From Algoriphagus formosus (GTDB lineage: Bacteria > Bacteroidota > Bacteroidia > Cytophagales > Cyclobacteriaceae): DNA of 64,000 nt. Location of the stretch: assembly GCF_002807035.1 (NCBI RefSeq), contig NZ_NIUC01000002.1:1207267-1271266 (forward strand), given 5' to 3'. The notes beneath the pieces were generated by a model. That model saw only the letters and a list, made by a program, of their open reading frames with translations. It was not told the DNA's origin and did no database searches. The stretch's first letter is position 1. Each line of letters starts with the position of its first letter. Position numbers and translations under genes: made by a program. Positions 1 through 7,500 of the stretch are shown here, one piece after another.

Positions 1-462
1 TATACGTGGACCTCGATTGCGGATATGTTTCACAAATACCCCTTTCAGATATTTGAACTCCACCATGGCCATGTCAATGAATCGCCGATAGTCCCAGCTG
101 TCGAGCCAGTCCTGGATCTCCGCATCTTCCAGGTACTCGCGCATCATATAGCCATCCTGATAGACTAGCCGGTAGAGTGCCGGACCCTGCCCGTAAAGCA
201 GACCAATCTCCCGCTCGATGATGCCGGGCGCAAGATTGTTTTTGTCCATGATCTTGCGGATCTGGACGGGCAGGTCATTGTTTGCCCCGTAGGGTACGAG
301 CCGAGCTCCATTCAGCAGATAAGGATCCGACTCCCAGTCTGTCCCCTTCGAGAGGGCCATGAGCTGGTCAAATGTCCCCTCGGGTGTCGTCCCAAAGGCG
401 AAAGCCCCGGCGCTGGTATGCACTACACGGGTCTCCCCGATTTTCTTCACTTCTTGCGTCAT
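1..462 (-). CDS. Phage portal protein (N-terminal part, runs off the window)
   Basis: An open frame of 154 codons starts at an ATG at 462 and continues past position 1 without a stop. Its ATGA start overlaps the stop of the upstream small gene, which supports this start and translational coupling. The stretch around residues 70-105 (NNLAPGIIEREIGLLYGQGP) and the place just downstream of the terminase genes fit a portal protein, the dodecameric ring through which DNA is pumped. No diagnostic motif is visible in this fragment, so the call rests mainly on gene order; another head-tail connector protein is possible. Confidence 0.5.
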   Translation of the reverse strand, partial: MTQEVKKIGETRVVHTSAGAFAFGTTPEGTFDQLMALSKGTDWESDPYLLNGARLVPYGANNDLPVQIRKIMDKNNLAPGIIEREIGLLYGQGPALYRLVYQDGYMMREYLEDAEIQDWLDSWDYRRFIDMAMVEFKYLKGVFVKHIRNRGPRI

Positions 463-740
463 GTCAGGATGAGTCTTTGTCCGTTGAAAGTCATGAGCGC
501 AGGGATGTAGAATCGGCGATGCTCCAGCGTGTCCAGGTCGATGTATTCGATCAGTGCATCGGCATTCAGGTATTGCTCCCGCTTGTCAGTCAGCTTTAGC
601 CTGGCACGTCGAACGGAGCAGACCCCTTGCGTGGACTGCTTGGTCTCCGAGTAGGACATAAAAGAGAAGCTAAAGGGCTGGTCCTTTTTGGACAGCTCCT
701 GCATCTCACTCAGCGCCTGATATACGGTCTTCTGGCTCAT
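459..740 (-). CDS. Small phage protein preceding the portal gene
   Basis: This encodes 93 residues of unknown function. The protein is soluble, mixed alpha/beta in character, with no signal peptide or membrane segment. Its stop overlaps the start of the portal-like gene by four bases (ATGA), so the two are probably translated as a unit. It lies just downstream of the terminator that closes the AT-rich cargo block, and a perfect 15-bp palindrome sits directly before its ATG, so it may start a new transcript. GC content is like the rest of the late module, unlike the cargo next to it. Confidence 0.6.
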   Translation of the reverse strand: MSQKTVYQALSEMQELSKKDQPFSFSFMSYSETKQSTQGVCSVRRARLKLTDKREQYLNADALIEYIDLDTLEHRRFYIPALMTFNGQRLILT

Positions 741-755
741 ACTCCGAATATCGGA
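741..755. repeat. Perfect palindrome just upstream of a phage start codon
   Basis: CTCCGA-ATA-TCGGAG forms a 6-bp inverted repeat ending at the base before the ATG at 740. It could be an operator or an RNA hairpin covering the ribosome-binding region (the right arm supplies GGAG, very close to the start). Seen in sequence; role is inferred. Confidence 0.4.
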
Positions 756-781
756 GGAGCATAGGGGAGTGGAAAGGACAT

Positions 782-806
782 AAAAAAAGCCTCACTGGGA
801 GGCTTT
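782..806 (-). terminator. Rho-independent terminator closing the moron block
   Basis: On the minus strand AAAGCCTC, a five-base loop and GAGGCTTT are followed by an uninterrupted T run. It begins six bases after the stop of the 300-residue cargo gene. A strong terminator inside a late phage operon, upstream of the portal, is typical of a moron that carries its own transcription signals. Confidence 0.75.
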
Positions 807-812
807 GGTCAT

Positions 813-1715
813 TTAATCGATACTTAGATTCTTAAGATGTTTTTTCACTTCTGAAATTTCATTTTTCTCTTCATAGATTTTTTTAAGAACAAAATCTAGA
901 ACATATCTCAAACTCAATGCTTTTTCAAGACACTCAGAATCTGATAATTTATGTACACCAACAGATGCTGATCCATAAAGTAATTTAAACGGATTAGTAC
1001 CCAACCCCTTCAAGGATTCCGGTAAAAACCCATATACTTCTTCAAGTAAATCAGGTGTTTTATGCGTTAATCTATGCTCCTCTAACAACTGTTTTACTTT
1101 AATGCTTTTTGGATCATCCAATTCTGAAACTTGCTCTAAAAGCTTTATCAATTCTGATTCAACAACTCTTCTAAAATATACAAAAGCACCAATACCATAA
1201 TTTCCGGAGAGATTCATCAATGCTTTTCTATAAAAATCCAAATTCTCCTTACTAAGGATCTTTGAAACGTATCCTTCGGCTTTTACTGAGTATGGAGGTG
1301 TTTGCCCGATTTTCTTTCCGTACAAATAGTATTCACCAACTTCATTTTTTTCAGTAAAAAACTCAATCAAAAACATAGGGTTGTCTTTCTTGCAATTTTG
1401 GCATTGACCAATCACTTTTTCAATAAACCTTTGACCAATTTCATCAAGTAACCGGTACTCTCCGTATTTTTTTGATCTATCACCAGGTCCAAAACCATAT
1501 GTCAAATGGTCCGTCATTTCTTTAATTGTATAGTCTTCAAGTTTTAAAAGGTGAGTTTGAGGGTCTTCGGCACAATTACAAGAAAATGGAAAACCAAAAT
1601 CATAAAGAGTTCTTGGATCTATTGCAATTTCTGGATTTAGTAAAATTTTCCTGTACAAAGGAGAATCAGATAACAACTCTCTTAGCCCATCACATTTAAT
1701 TGGTTTAACCTTCAT
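813..1715 (-). CDS. Cargo (moron) protein with zinc-ribbon-like cysteines and a DUF4145-like C-terminal helical region
   Basis: This encodes 300 residues. Two cysteine pairs (CNC near residue 47, CQNC near 105) could form a zinc site. The C-terminal half (about 165-285) is helical, with FRRVVESELIKLL and a later LYGSASVGVHKLSD stretch that resembles the DUF4145 type of domain found near restriction and other defence genes. The gene is clearly more AT-rich than the terminase and portal genes around it and is followed at once by a terminator. It probably serves the lysogen (for example exclusion of other phages) rather than virion assembly, but that is inference and no catalytic motif is visible. 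Confidence 0.55.
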   Translation of the reverse strand: MKVKPIKCDGLRELLSDSPLYRKILLNPEIAIDPRTLYDFGFPFSCNCAEDPQTHLLKLEDYTIKEMTDHLTYGFGPGDRSKKYGEYRLLDEIGQRFIEKVIGQCQNCKKDNPMFLIEFFTEKNEVGEYYLYGKKIGQTPPYSVKAEGYVSKILSKENLDFYRKALMNLSGNYGIGAFVYFRRVVESELIKLLEQVSELDDPKSIKVKQLLEEHRLTHKTPDLLEEVYGFLPESLKGLGTNPFKLLYGSASVGVHKLSDSECLEKALSLRYVLDFVLKKIYEEKNEISEVKKHLKNLSID

Positions 1716-1743
1716 TAGTCAAGATTTTTTGGCAGAATTTAAT

Positions 1744-2028
1744 TTAGTTTTTCAAAAACCTGGAATTCAACCAATTTTCAAATACAGAAAAATAAGCCTC
1801 CTTTTCTTCGATGAAAATCCAGTTTTTTGGAACATCATGAGCTTCTATAAATAATTCCAATTGACCCAAAGCGAATTCAAGGTTCAGTCCTAATCCAGAA
1901 ATTAAATTCAAAAATTTTCCAATTAAATCTGGCCCAAAAGATGTATAAGCCTTCTTTAAATCGATTCGATCATGAGGAGTAGTTTGGAAAAAATGTTCAA
2001 TTATCTCGTTTTCTAATTGTTTGCTCAT
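1744..2028 (-). CDS. Small AT-rich cargo protein
   Basis: This encodes 94 residues from the ATG at 2028 (MSKQLENEI); a GTG seven codons further upstream is in frame but less likely. There is no signal peptide or membrane helix. The protein is acidic and predicted mostly helical. It lies directly after the large terminase gene, and the change from the GC-rich terminase to AT-rich sequence occurs at the terminase stop codon, suggesting that the insertion point was at that gene's 3' end. It probably forms one unit with the 300-residue gene downstream (28-bp gap). Function unknown. Confidence 0.5.
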   Translation of the reverse strand: MSKQLENEIIEHFFQTTPHDRIDLKKAYTSFGPDLIGKFLNLISGLGLNLEFALGQLELFIEAHDVPKNWIFIEEKEAYFSVFENWLNSRFLKN

Positions 2029-2045
2029 TTCCAAATATATTAAAA

Positions 2046-3797
2046 TCACCTCACACTCGCATCACCTACATTGACCTTCCTGGCTCCGCCTACTTTTCTT
2101 CTCAGATCCCGCTTCATCATGAGGTATTTGAAGCTATCGGAGGGATTGGTACTCTCCAAGGGAAGGCGATGGATAGGCAGCTTCTCGGTACTCTTGTCCT
2201 TCACCACGACAAAGTTTCCTTTGGCATTGGCTTTTTTCTTCATCCTGGCATCTTCCAGGCTGCAGCGTAGGGGCTTGCAGTGATAGAAGTCGATACGCAC
2301 TTTGGGCAGTCTCGGATTCTGCTCGGCCAGGCATTCCATCATGAAGTTGTATTCTTCATTCTGATAGATATTGCCCTGTCCTTCGCTCATCAGAATCACT
2401 TTCCAGCCGGTCTTATTTCCCTCTCCATCCACTTCGATCGCGCGCTTCATCTGCGTAGCCAGATCCTGCTTGGCTTTGGCGTAGTTATTGGCTGCCCGGT
2501 CATACCACATATTCAGGGTTTTCTCCCGATGGGGCTTGTAGTAGGCTAGAAACTTATCTGCCAGCTCTCTTATCCACTCCGGAGAGAGGGTAAAGAGAAA
2601 CTTGGTACAGCGATAGTATTTGCCATCATCCTGAGCCATCGTCATGCTGATCATATTGCCAAAGTCCAGCCCACAATCAATGGCTTTCTTTCGGTTGTGA
2701 TACTTCAGGATGCGGCAGTCTTCCTCATCATTCAGCCCAAAGCGAGCCGCCCAATCCGGATCTGTTCCGTCCATGTAGAAGTGCCGGTCCTGCAGGTTGG
2801 CATAGAAAAGCTCGCCTTTCTCAGGCTTGGGCTTCATGGATAGGACCGTAGTCTTGGAGTCCAGGAAGTCATCTGAGAAAGCATCGTCAAACCATTCGGG
2901 CGTCAGGATATCGACATTGACATAGGAACTGGCGACATAGAACATCGTGTGAGTGTCCTTGTGCATCCGTGCCGCTGTCCATCGCTCCTCCCATCGCTTC
3001 CAGACACGTTTCTTCTTCAGGATCTCCTCCCGGTCTTTGCTCTCTACAGCTGCGGCATATTCGCCCAAGGCTTCATTGAGCACGAAGGCCACTTTCAGCA
3101 CCAGCATGAGCGCTTGGGTCTTCATCCGCTTGCCGCGCTCCAGGATCCAGTCATACTGCCCGATCTTGTCGGTGTCCGGCATATCTGTCGTGAAGGTATG
3201 CCCCCGATAGAAGGGACTGTGACCGTACTTCACACGCATGCCCCGGATGGCTTTCTGCATATTGGAAATGCGGTCCTTGCGGAAGTACTTCACCTCATCT
3301 CCGAATAGGTGGACGTAGTTACCCCCGGCAAGGGAGGCGGGACGGTCGAGCGAACCGAAAGTTACATTCAGCCCGGTAAAGAAGATCATGGTATTGTTAT
3401 AGGTCCCGATCTGATTGTAGGGCTTCCAGAAGTGCTCCTTGATATTGGGAGGAAGGTCGGGCACTTCTACAGGGCTGAATTCGGGCGGACGCTTACCGAT
3501 CACGTAGTGGGTACCCTCATAGATCCCTTTCAGCTGCAGACCTTCTTTGACTGTCCGGAGGACGTTCTTCTGAAGGTTGGCATAGGTATCAGCTACCCAG
3601 GCTACCGGCGCCCCAGGCATGTCATAGATCATCTCTACCAATCGCTCCACTTGGATGTCTGTGGTCTTCGAAGAGCCCCGGCCGGCGATCATGTACAGGA
3701 ATCGCGGCAATATCATCAGGCAGAGTTGCGAGAGCCAGTTGGCAAAGGCCACGGCAACATTAGGACTCTTCGGGTTGACTGTCTTCCTCCAGCTCAT
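2046..3797 (-). CDS. Phage terminase large subunit
   Basis: This encodes 583 residues, the packaging motor ATPase and nuclease. The N-terminal ATPase has a P-loop GRGSSKT at about residues 39-45 and a Walker B stretch YVHLFGDE with the acidic pair at 167-168. The C-terminal half starts an RNase H-like nuclease with AIDCGLDFGN (D374 and D378 as likely metal ligands) and a later NMWYDRAANN acidic motif. Length is usual for the family. The start overlaps the 3' end of the small-subunit-like gene by 38 bp, indicating tight coupling. The AT-rich cargo begins immediately after its stop. Confidence 0.9.
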   Translation of the reverse strand: MSWRKTVNPKSPNVAVAFANWLSQLCLMILPRFLYMIAGRGSSKTTDIQVERLVEMIYDMPGAPVAWVADTYANLQKNVLRTVKEGLQLKGIYEGTHYVIGKRPPEFSPVEVPDLPPNIKEHFWKPYNQIGTYNNTMIFFTGLNVTFGSLDRPASLAGGNYVHLFGDEVKYFRKDRISNMQKAIRGMRVKYGHSPFYRGHTFTTDMPDTDKIGQYDWILERGKRMKTQALMLVLKVAFVLNEALGEYAAAVESKDREEILKKKRVWKRWEERWTAARMHKDTHTMFYVASSYVNVDILTPEWFDDAFSDDFLDSKTTVLSMKPKPEKGELFYANLQDRHFYMDGTDPDWAARFGLNDEEDCRILKYHNRKKAIDCGLDFGNMISMTMAQDDGKYYRCTKFLFTLSPEWIRELADKFLAYYKPHREKTLNMWYDRAANNYAKAKQDLATQMKRAIEVDGEGNKTGWKVILMSEGQGNIYQNEEYNFMMECLAEQNPRLPKVRIDFYHCKPLRCSLEDARMKKKANAKGNFVVVKDKSTEKLPIHRLPLESTNPSDSFKYLMMKRDLRRKVGGARKVNVGDASVR

Positions 3798-4695
3798 GCA
3801 GGCGTTCTTCTAAGTTGATATGCTCGATTCGTGCGTCCTGTCGGGCGCGGATTTTATCCCGCTCGGGGATCTCCAGGGATTCGATCTGACGGGCCACTTC
3901 CTGTCGGTCGATGCTGTGTAGTCCCACATCTCCTGGATTGAGGGAGTAGAAGCGGATGGGCTTGGCAAACTGCTCTGCAGGTGGCTTCTCCGGATCATCC
4001 TTGTCAAGCCCCAGCATGCGTGAGGCCTGGGTGATCAGGTTGCCATAGACCTCCCAGTCTTTGGAGCTGGCGGCATTGTCCCGGACGATCAGGGCGGCTT
4101 CCTGAAGCTGCTCGGCAAATTTGTGCCGTAGAGCTTTCCGCTCGATCTGCCGGTCGGCATAGAAGAGATTGATCGCCTCATCGTACATCTCCGAGGCACG
4201 GGCGTATTTGAGCCCGAAAGGCGGCTTGGTAAAGAAAGCCACGGTATTCCTGCGGCCTATCTTTCGGCCCATCCCGGCAAAGATCAGCAGGGCATCCAGA
4301 TAGATAGCCTCTTCATTCTTGAGATCATTCAGAGATCCCGATTCGATGTAGTCCCGCAGATTTGCCAGCAGTCTCTTTTCGTCAAATCCCCCGAAGATAT
4401 CCAGCTTGGAGATTTCCCAGGATTTGTTTCTCCGGATCTTGGCCAGATGCTCGGAGGCGGTGACGTTGCCTCCTTCGGTCGCCTGCAGGAGAGCCAGCTG
4501 TTCTTTGGCAGCAGCCATGAGCTTACCACGGCGGATGTAGTAGCTAACCTTGCTCTCTGGATCTTCGGCAGCCTGGACAAAGAAGACTTTGTCCACATCG
4601 AAATACATGGCCATCTGCTCCAGAGAATAGCCCAGTGCAGCAAGGTTTTCGAGTTCTTTGGCAACTTCTTCGGTGAGTGAAAGACCTAGGTTCAT
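3760..4695 (-). CDS. Probable terminase small subunit / DNA-packaging protein
   Basis: This encodes 311 residues. The N-terminal 40 residues carry a helix-turn-helix-like segment (LGYSLEQMAMYFDVD), followed by a helical stretch (RGKLMAAAKEQLALLQ, then ASEHLAKIRRNKSWE) that resembles DNA-binding small terminase subunits. The C-terminal half is longer than in most small subunits and ends in a very acidic tail. It directly precedes and overlaps the large terminase gene, the usual order. Its job would be to recognise phage DNA and load the motor. The assignment rests on position and the HTH. Confidence 0.65.
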   Translation of the reverse strand: MNLGLSLTEEVAKELENLAALGYSLEQMAMYFDVDKVFFVQAAEDPESKVSYYIRRGKLMAAAKEQLALLQATEGGNVTASEHLAKIRRNKSWEISKLDIFGGFDEKRLLANLRDYIESGSLNDLKNEEAIYLDALLIFAGMGRKIGRRNTVAFFTKPPFGLKYARASEMYDEAINLFYADRQIERKALRHKFAEQLQEAALIVRDNAASSKDWEVYGNLITQASRMLGLDKDDPEKPPAEQFAKPIRFYSLNPGDVGLHSIDRQEVARQIESLEIPERDKIRARQDARIEHINLEERLHELEEDSQPEES

Positions 4696-4704
4696 AGCTT
4701 GAAA

Positions 4705-5301
4705 TTAATCTTCAGAATACTGCTCAGAAGGACAGATGCAGGATTTGCGGAATTGATAGACCTCTGGATCATTCATCCAGATGTATTGCTCGTGCAGGGC
4801 ATTCTCGGAGAAATTGCCCGATCCCTCGACGACAAAGTGATGTCCGCCAGCCTCCATCAGGGTGATCTTGCTGTGATTCCAGCAATAGTTGACCGTGAAG
4901 TCTCGGCTCTGCCGCTGCAGCTCGATCAGGTCATAGACCTTGGGCATGCGGTGCCGGATACTGTCTGAGATACTCAGCCGGATCCTCTTGATCTGGCCTT
5001 TGTCATACCACTTGATCATGCTGGTCAGGATGCGCTCATTGAGTGAGTAGGTAGATAGGCAAAGCTCCTGGATCTCGCCCACATGCTTGATCACATAGAC
5101 GATGAAGGTGAAGGCATTGAAGCTTTTGAGCGTGAAGAGAAAGACCGCCTCACCTGGCTCAGGTGTTTTGCCTGTGAACTGCTTGAGGGATTCGATCTTC
5201 GCTTCATGCCTCCGGATGAATTTTGCCCGTAGTACTTCCGAACGGTCTCCTGCCTGGACAGGCTCGGGAGGGTTCAATTCCGAGAGACTGAATAGCTTCA
5301 T
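4705..5301 (-). CDS. Phospholipase-D-fold (HKD) protein in the packaging module
   Basis: This encodes 198 residues from ATG 5301, whose ATGA overlaps the preceding stop; a start 17 codons earlier would overlap the upstream gene more. The C-terminal half has NHSKITLM (His-x-Lys of an HKD motif) followed by a GSGNFSENALHEQY stretch, the pattern of PLD-superfamily nucleases and transferases. Only one HKD motif is visible, so an active enzyme would have to be a homodimer, as in Nuc/BfiI-type nucleases. Placed between a capsid-region gene and the terminase genes, it may process DNA during packaging or act on host DNA; the role is inferred. Confidence 0.65.
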   Translation of the reverse strand: MKLFSLSELNPPEPVQAGDRSEVLRAKFIRRHEAKIESLKQFTGKTPEPGEAVFLFTLKSFNAFTFIVYVIKHVGEIQELCLSTYSLNERILTSMIKWYDKGQIKRIRLSISDSIRHRMPKVYDLIELQRQSRDFTVNYCWNHSKITLMEAGGHHFVVEGSGNFSENALHEQYIWMNDPEVYQFRKSCICPSEQYSED

Positions 5302-5960
5302 TGGTATTTCATCAGGAGTTTGGTGACTTCCTCCAGTTGCAAGCGCTTCCATCTCAGGCGCTCGGTGCGCTCAGCCTCCAGATGGGGCTTGGTGCCAGAG
5401 CTCAGCTCCTTCTCGATACGCCAGATGTTATGTTCGAGCTTGCCTTTCAGCTGGACCAGCTCCACAGGATTCAGCGCGCGCAGGCTTTGCAGCTCCCGCA
5501 GCTGCTTGAATATGGGATGCTTTCCCAGGACATGGCCATGCTCTTTGTAGTGGACAAATTCGGCGATGATGGCCCTGTTTTCCAGGTAGCTACGCACCAG
5601 GACTTTGACCGTGGACAGCTGCTCTTCAGGAGTTACACAATCAAAGAGCAGGGCATGGGCTCGGGTGTAGCGGTGATAGGCGGAGATCTTGTCTGCAGCG
5701 AGGATCTTCAGCTCGGGCGGACAGTTGAGCTCGTTGAGAAAGGGCCAATTGTCCCTGAACTTCTCCCCCCGGGTGATCTGCCTGGGGTCCAGCCCAAACC
5801 GACGGCATAGCTCATGGATTAAGATAGGATAGTTTGCCTGGCTGTCTGCCTGGATAAGCTTTAGAAAAGGATGGTCTTTGCCGGCCAGCAAAGCAAAAAG
5901 CCGGACACCCTCATGAAGAGGTGCGCCCGACTTTACCCAGCCTATTACTTCGAGCCTCAT
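5298..5960 (-). CDS. Phage protein of unknown function in the head/packaging module
   Basis: This encodes 220 residues from ATG 5960 (MRLEVIGW), which overlaps the upstream stop as ATGA; an ATG three codons earlier is also possible. It is a soluble, largely helical protein rich in Leu, Arg and Glu, with a probable coiled coil over the last 70 residues (LKGKLEHNIWRIEKELSS). No catalytic motif or membrane segment is visible. It is coupled by four-base overlaps to both the Stealth-like gene upstream and the PLD-fold gene downstream, so the three are probably made in fixed ratio. Confidence 0.6.
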   Translation of the reverse strand: MRLEVIGWVKSGAPLHEGVRLFALLAGKDHPFLKLIQADSQANYPILIHELCRRFGLDPRQITRGEKFRDNWPFLNELNCPPELKILAADKISAYHRYTRAHALLFDCVTPEEQLSTVKVLVRSYLENRAIIAEFVHYKEHGHVLGKHPIFKQLRELQSLRALNPVELVQLKGKLEHNIWRIEKELSSGTKPHLEAERTERLRWKRLQLEEVTKLLMKYQ

Positions 5961-6913
5961 TTCTCCCACCGCGATTTCTCAGGAAATAGCTTCTTGAGAT
6001 ACGGGAGCACGTGAGGCCATCCTTTGTCGTTGTGATTGATGAATTTGCGCTCTTCAAATACCCGCTGCAGGATCGCAGGATTCGGACTGGAAGACCAGAC
6101 CGATGCCACGATGGAGCCTTTATCATCATTACGGGTGATGATGGGACGCTCATCCGGAAAGTGGGTATTGAAGTAGAGCGAACTGATCAGATGCCCTTCT
6201 TTCTGACATTTGAAAGTCGCCAGGGTCTCTGCGAGCTTGGTCTTTTCGAATACTACCGGCACATGGGCCGCATAGTCGAAAGCTTTGGCCAGCTTGAGCT
6301 TTGCCAGGGCTTTCAGGGTACGGACCGAATTGTCCCGGTACACACCGCCTGCAGATCCTTTCTCCTTCAAGGGGCCCATGGCTTTTCTCACCAGGAGATC
6401 CTCGGGGTGGACCTGAGCTACCGGATAGATATCATCATTGGACCAGACAAAGATCTCGTCGACCAGATCGGAGGCGATCACTGTGGCCAGCTTGTCGGCT
6501 ACATCGATCTGCGGATTGGTATTGGTCCGGGCATGGGGAATGTGGATGATATCCTTTCCAAACCATGGAGCTGCATCTCCCACAATTATGATGCGTCCAA
6601 GTTCCTTAAAGTTTTGCTGCCAAGCACGGACGGCATATAGCAGCTCATCTCCTTTGGCTAATTTAGCCACATAGGGGATCACCACATGGATACCCAGATC
6701 CTGAGGCATTCCCGATACCACATCGTTATCAGATATTGCTTCTGGAGACGGATCTTCCACCGATTCGGCAGGCTTTACTGCTTCTGTAGGTTCTTCCGCT
6801 ACCTCAAGCTCCTCTTTCTTCGGAGCTTGTGCTTTCTTTGCGGCCGTTCTTTTGGCCGGAGCTTTGCGAGTAGAAGCCCCGGACTTAGCCGGGGCTGTTT
6901 TTTTTACTGTCAT
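5957..6913 (-). CDS. Stealth-like sugar-phosphate transferase domain with a histone-H1-like N-terminal tail
   Basis: This encodes 318 residues. Residues 1-35 are Lys/Ala/Pro-rich (KKTAPAKS, RKAPAKRTAAKKAQAPKK), like bacterial histone-H1-type tails, and are followed by an acidic Pro/Glu linker to about 60. From residue 75 the sequence has DELLYAVRAWQQNF, an IIIVGDAAPWFGK strand and EIFVWSNDDIYP (SNDD at 158-161). That order matches conserved region 2 of Stealth-type phosphotransferases and related GT-A glycosyltransferases, where the Asp pair binds nucleotide-sugar and metal. It lies among capsid genes, so it may modify the virion or the phage DNA. The basic tail could bind DNA. Fold and role are inferred from motif order. 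Confidence 0.55.
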   Translation of the reverse strand: MTVKKTAPAKSGASTRKAPAKRTAAKKAQAPKKEELEVAEEPTEAVKPAESVEDPSPEAISDNDVVSGMPQDLGIHVVIPYVAKLAKGDELLYAVRAWQQNFKELGRIIIVGDAAPWFGKDIIHIPHARTNTNPQIDVADKLATVIASDLVDEIFVWSNDDIYPVAQVHPEDLLVRKAMGPLKEKGSAGGVYRDNSVRTLKALAKLKLAKAFDYAAHVPVVFEKTKLAETLATFKCQKEGHLISSLYFNTHFPDERPIITRNDDKGSIVASVWSSSPNPAILQRVFEERKFINHNDKGWPHVLPYLKKLFPEKSRWEK

Positions 6914-6926
6914 AAGCGATCAGGAT

Positions 6927-7487
6927 TTAGATACCTCCTCCTCCGGAGCTGCCTGCAGTAGGCTCATCCGCTACCGGCGGATCCTCTCCAGTCCAGTGAA
7001 GGGTCTTATTGCGCGTGCGCTGTCCCTGTGTCCAGGTAAGCGTGGTCATTTTCCCCTCATTGTTGTCCTGTCCTTCGGCGGCGAAGTACAATGGATTACA
7101 TGGGGTACCGTGCAGGCGCTTTCCTTCATTGTCACCGCATTCCTCAGTGATGAGGATATGGCCCTCGTTGAGGTCCTCCTGCATCCAGCCTGCGGCATGC
7201 TTGTCATCTCCGGGACGCTGTCCGCTCACAGTCGCGATCCATCCGGCCATTTCGTCCTGCGGATCTCCGTCCGTACTATCCGCACGGTTGATCGATCTGG
7301 GGACTAGGTAGATGGCAATGCCTTTGGCGCCTTCCTTCAGGGCAAAGTTGCCTGTCGCTTCCACGCCGCTTCGCTCAGGGAAGGAGAGCACATCAGATGC
7401 CCGGTACACCTTCACGTTCGGCTTCTTAGGGACGGGAGCTCCCGCCCCCGTCTTGATCTTTGGTAAGGATACTTTTACGTAAGTCAT
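6927..7487 (-). CDS. Phage structural protein with a Gly-rich C-terminal tag
   Basis: This encodes 186 residues, beta-rich and without catalytic motifs. It directly follows the capsid gene (13-bp gap), as head decoration or stabilising proteins often do. Its last eight residues, GSSGGGGI, are the same as those of the capsid protein upstream, and the last 27 nucleotides of the two genes differ at only two positions. The N-terminus carries a Lys/Pro-rich stretch (PKIKTGAGAPVPKKPNVK). A decoration protein is the best guess; nothing in the sequence proves it. Confidence 0.55.
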   Translation of the reverse strand: MTYVKVSLPKIKTGAGAPVPKKPNVKVYRASDVLSFPERSGVEATGNFALKEGAKGIAIYLVPRSINRADSTDGDPQDEMAGWIATVSGQRPGDDKHAAGWMQEDLNEGHILITEECGDNEGKRLHGTPCNPLYFAAEGQDNNEGKMTTLTWTQGQRTRNKTLHWTGEDPPVADEPTAGSSGGGGI

Positions 7488-7500
7488 GGTCTGCTATCGT

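Noticed and set aside
3309..3818. Plus-strand open frame opposite the terminase genes
   Set aside because: Shadow of the terminase large subunit, without motifs or plausible start region.
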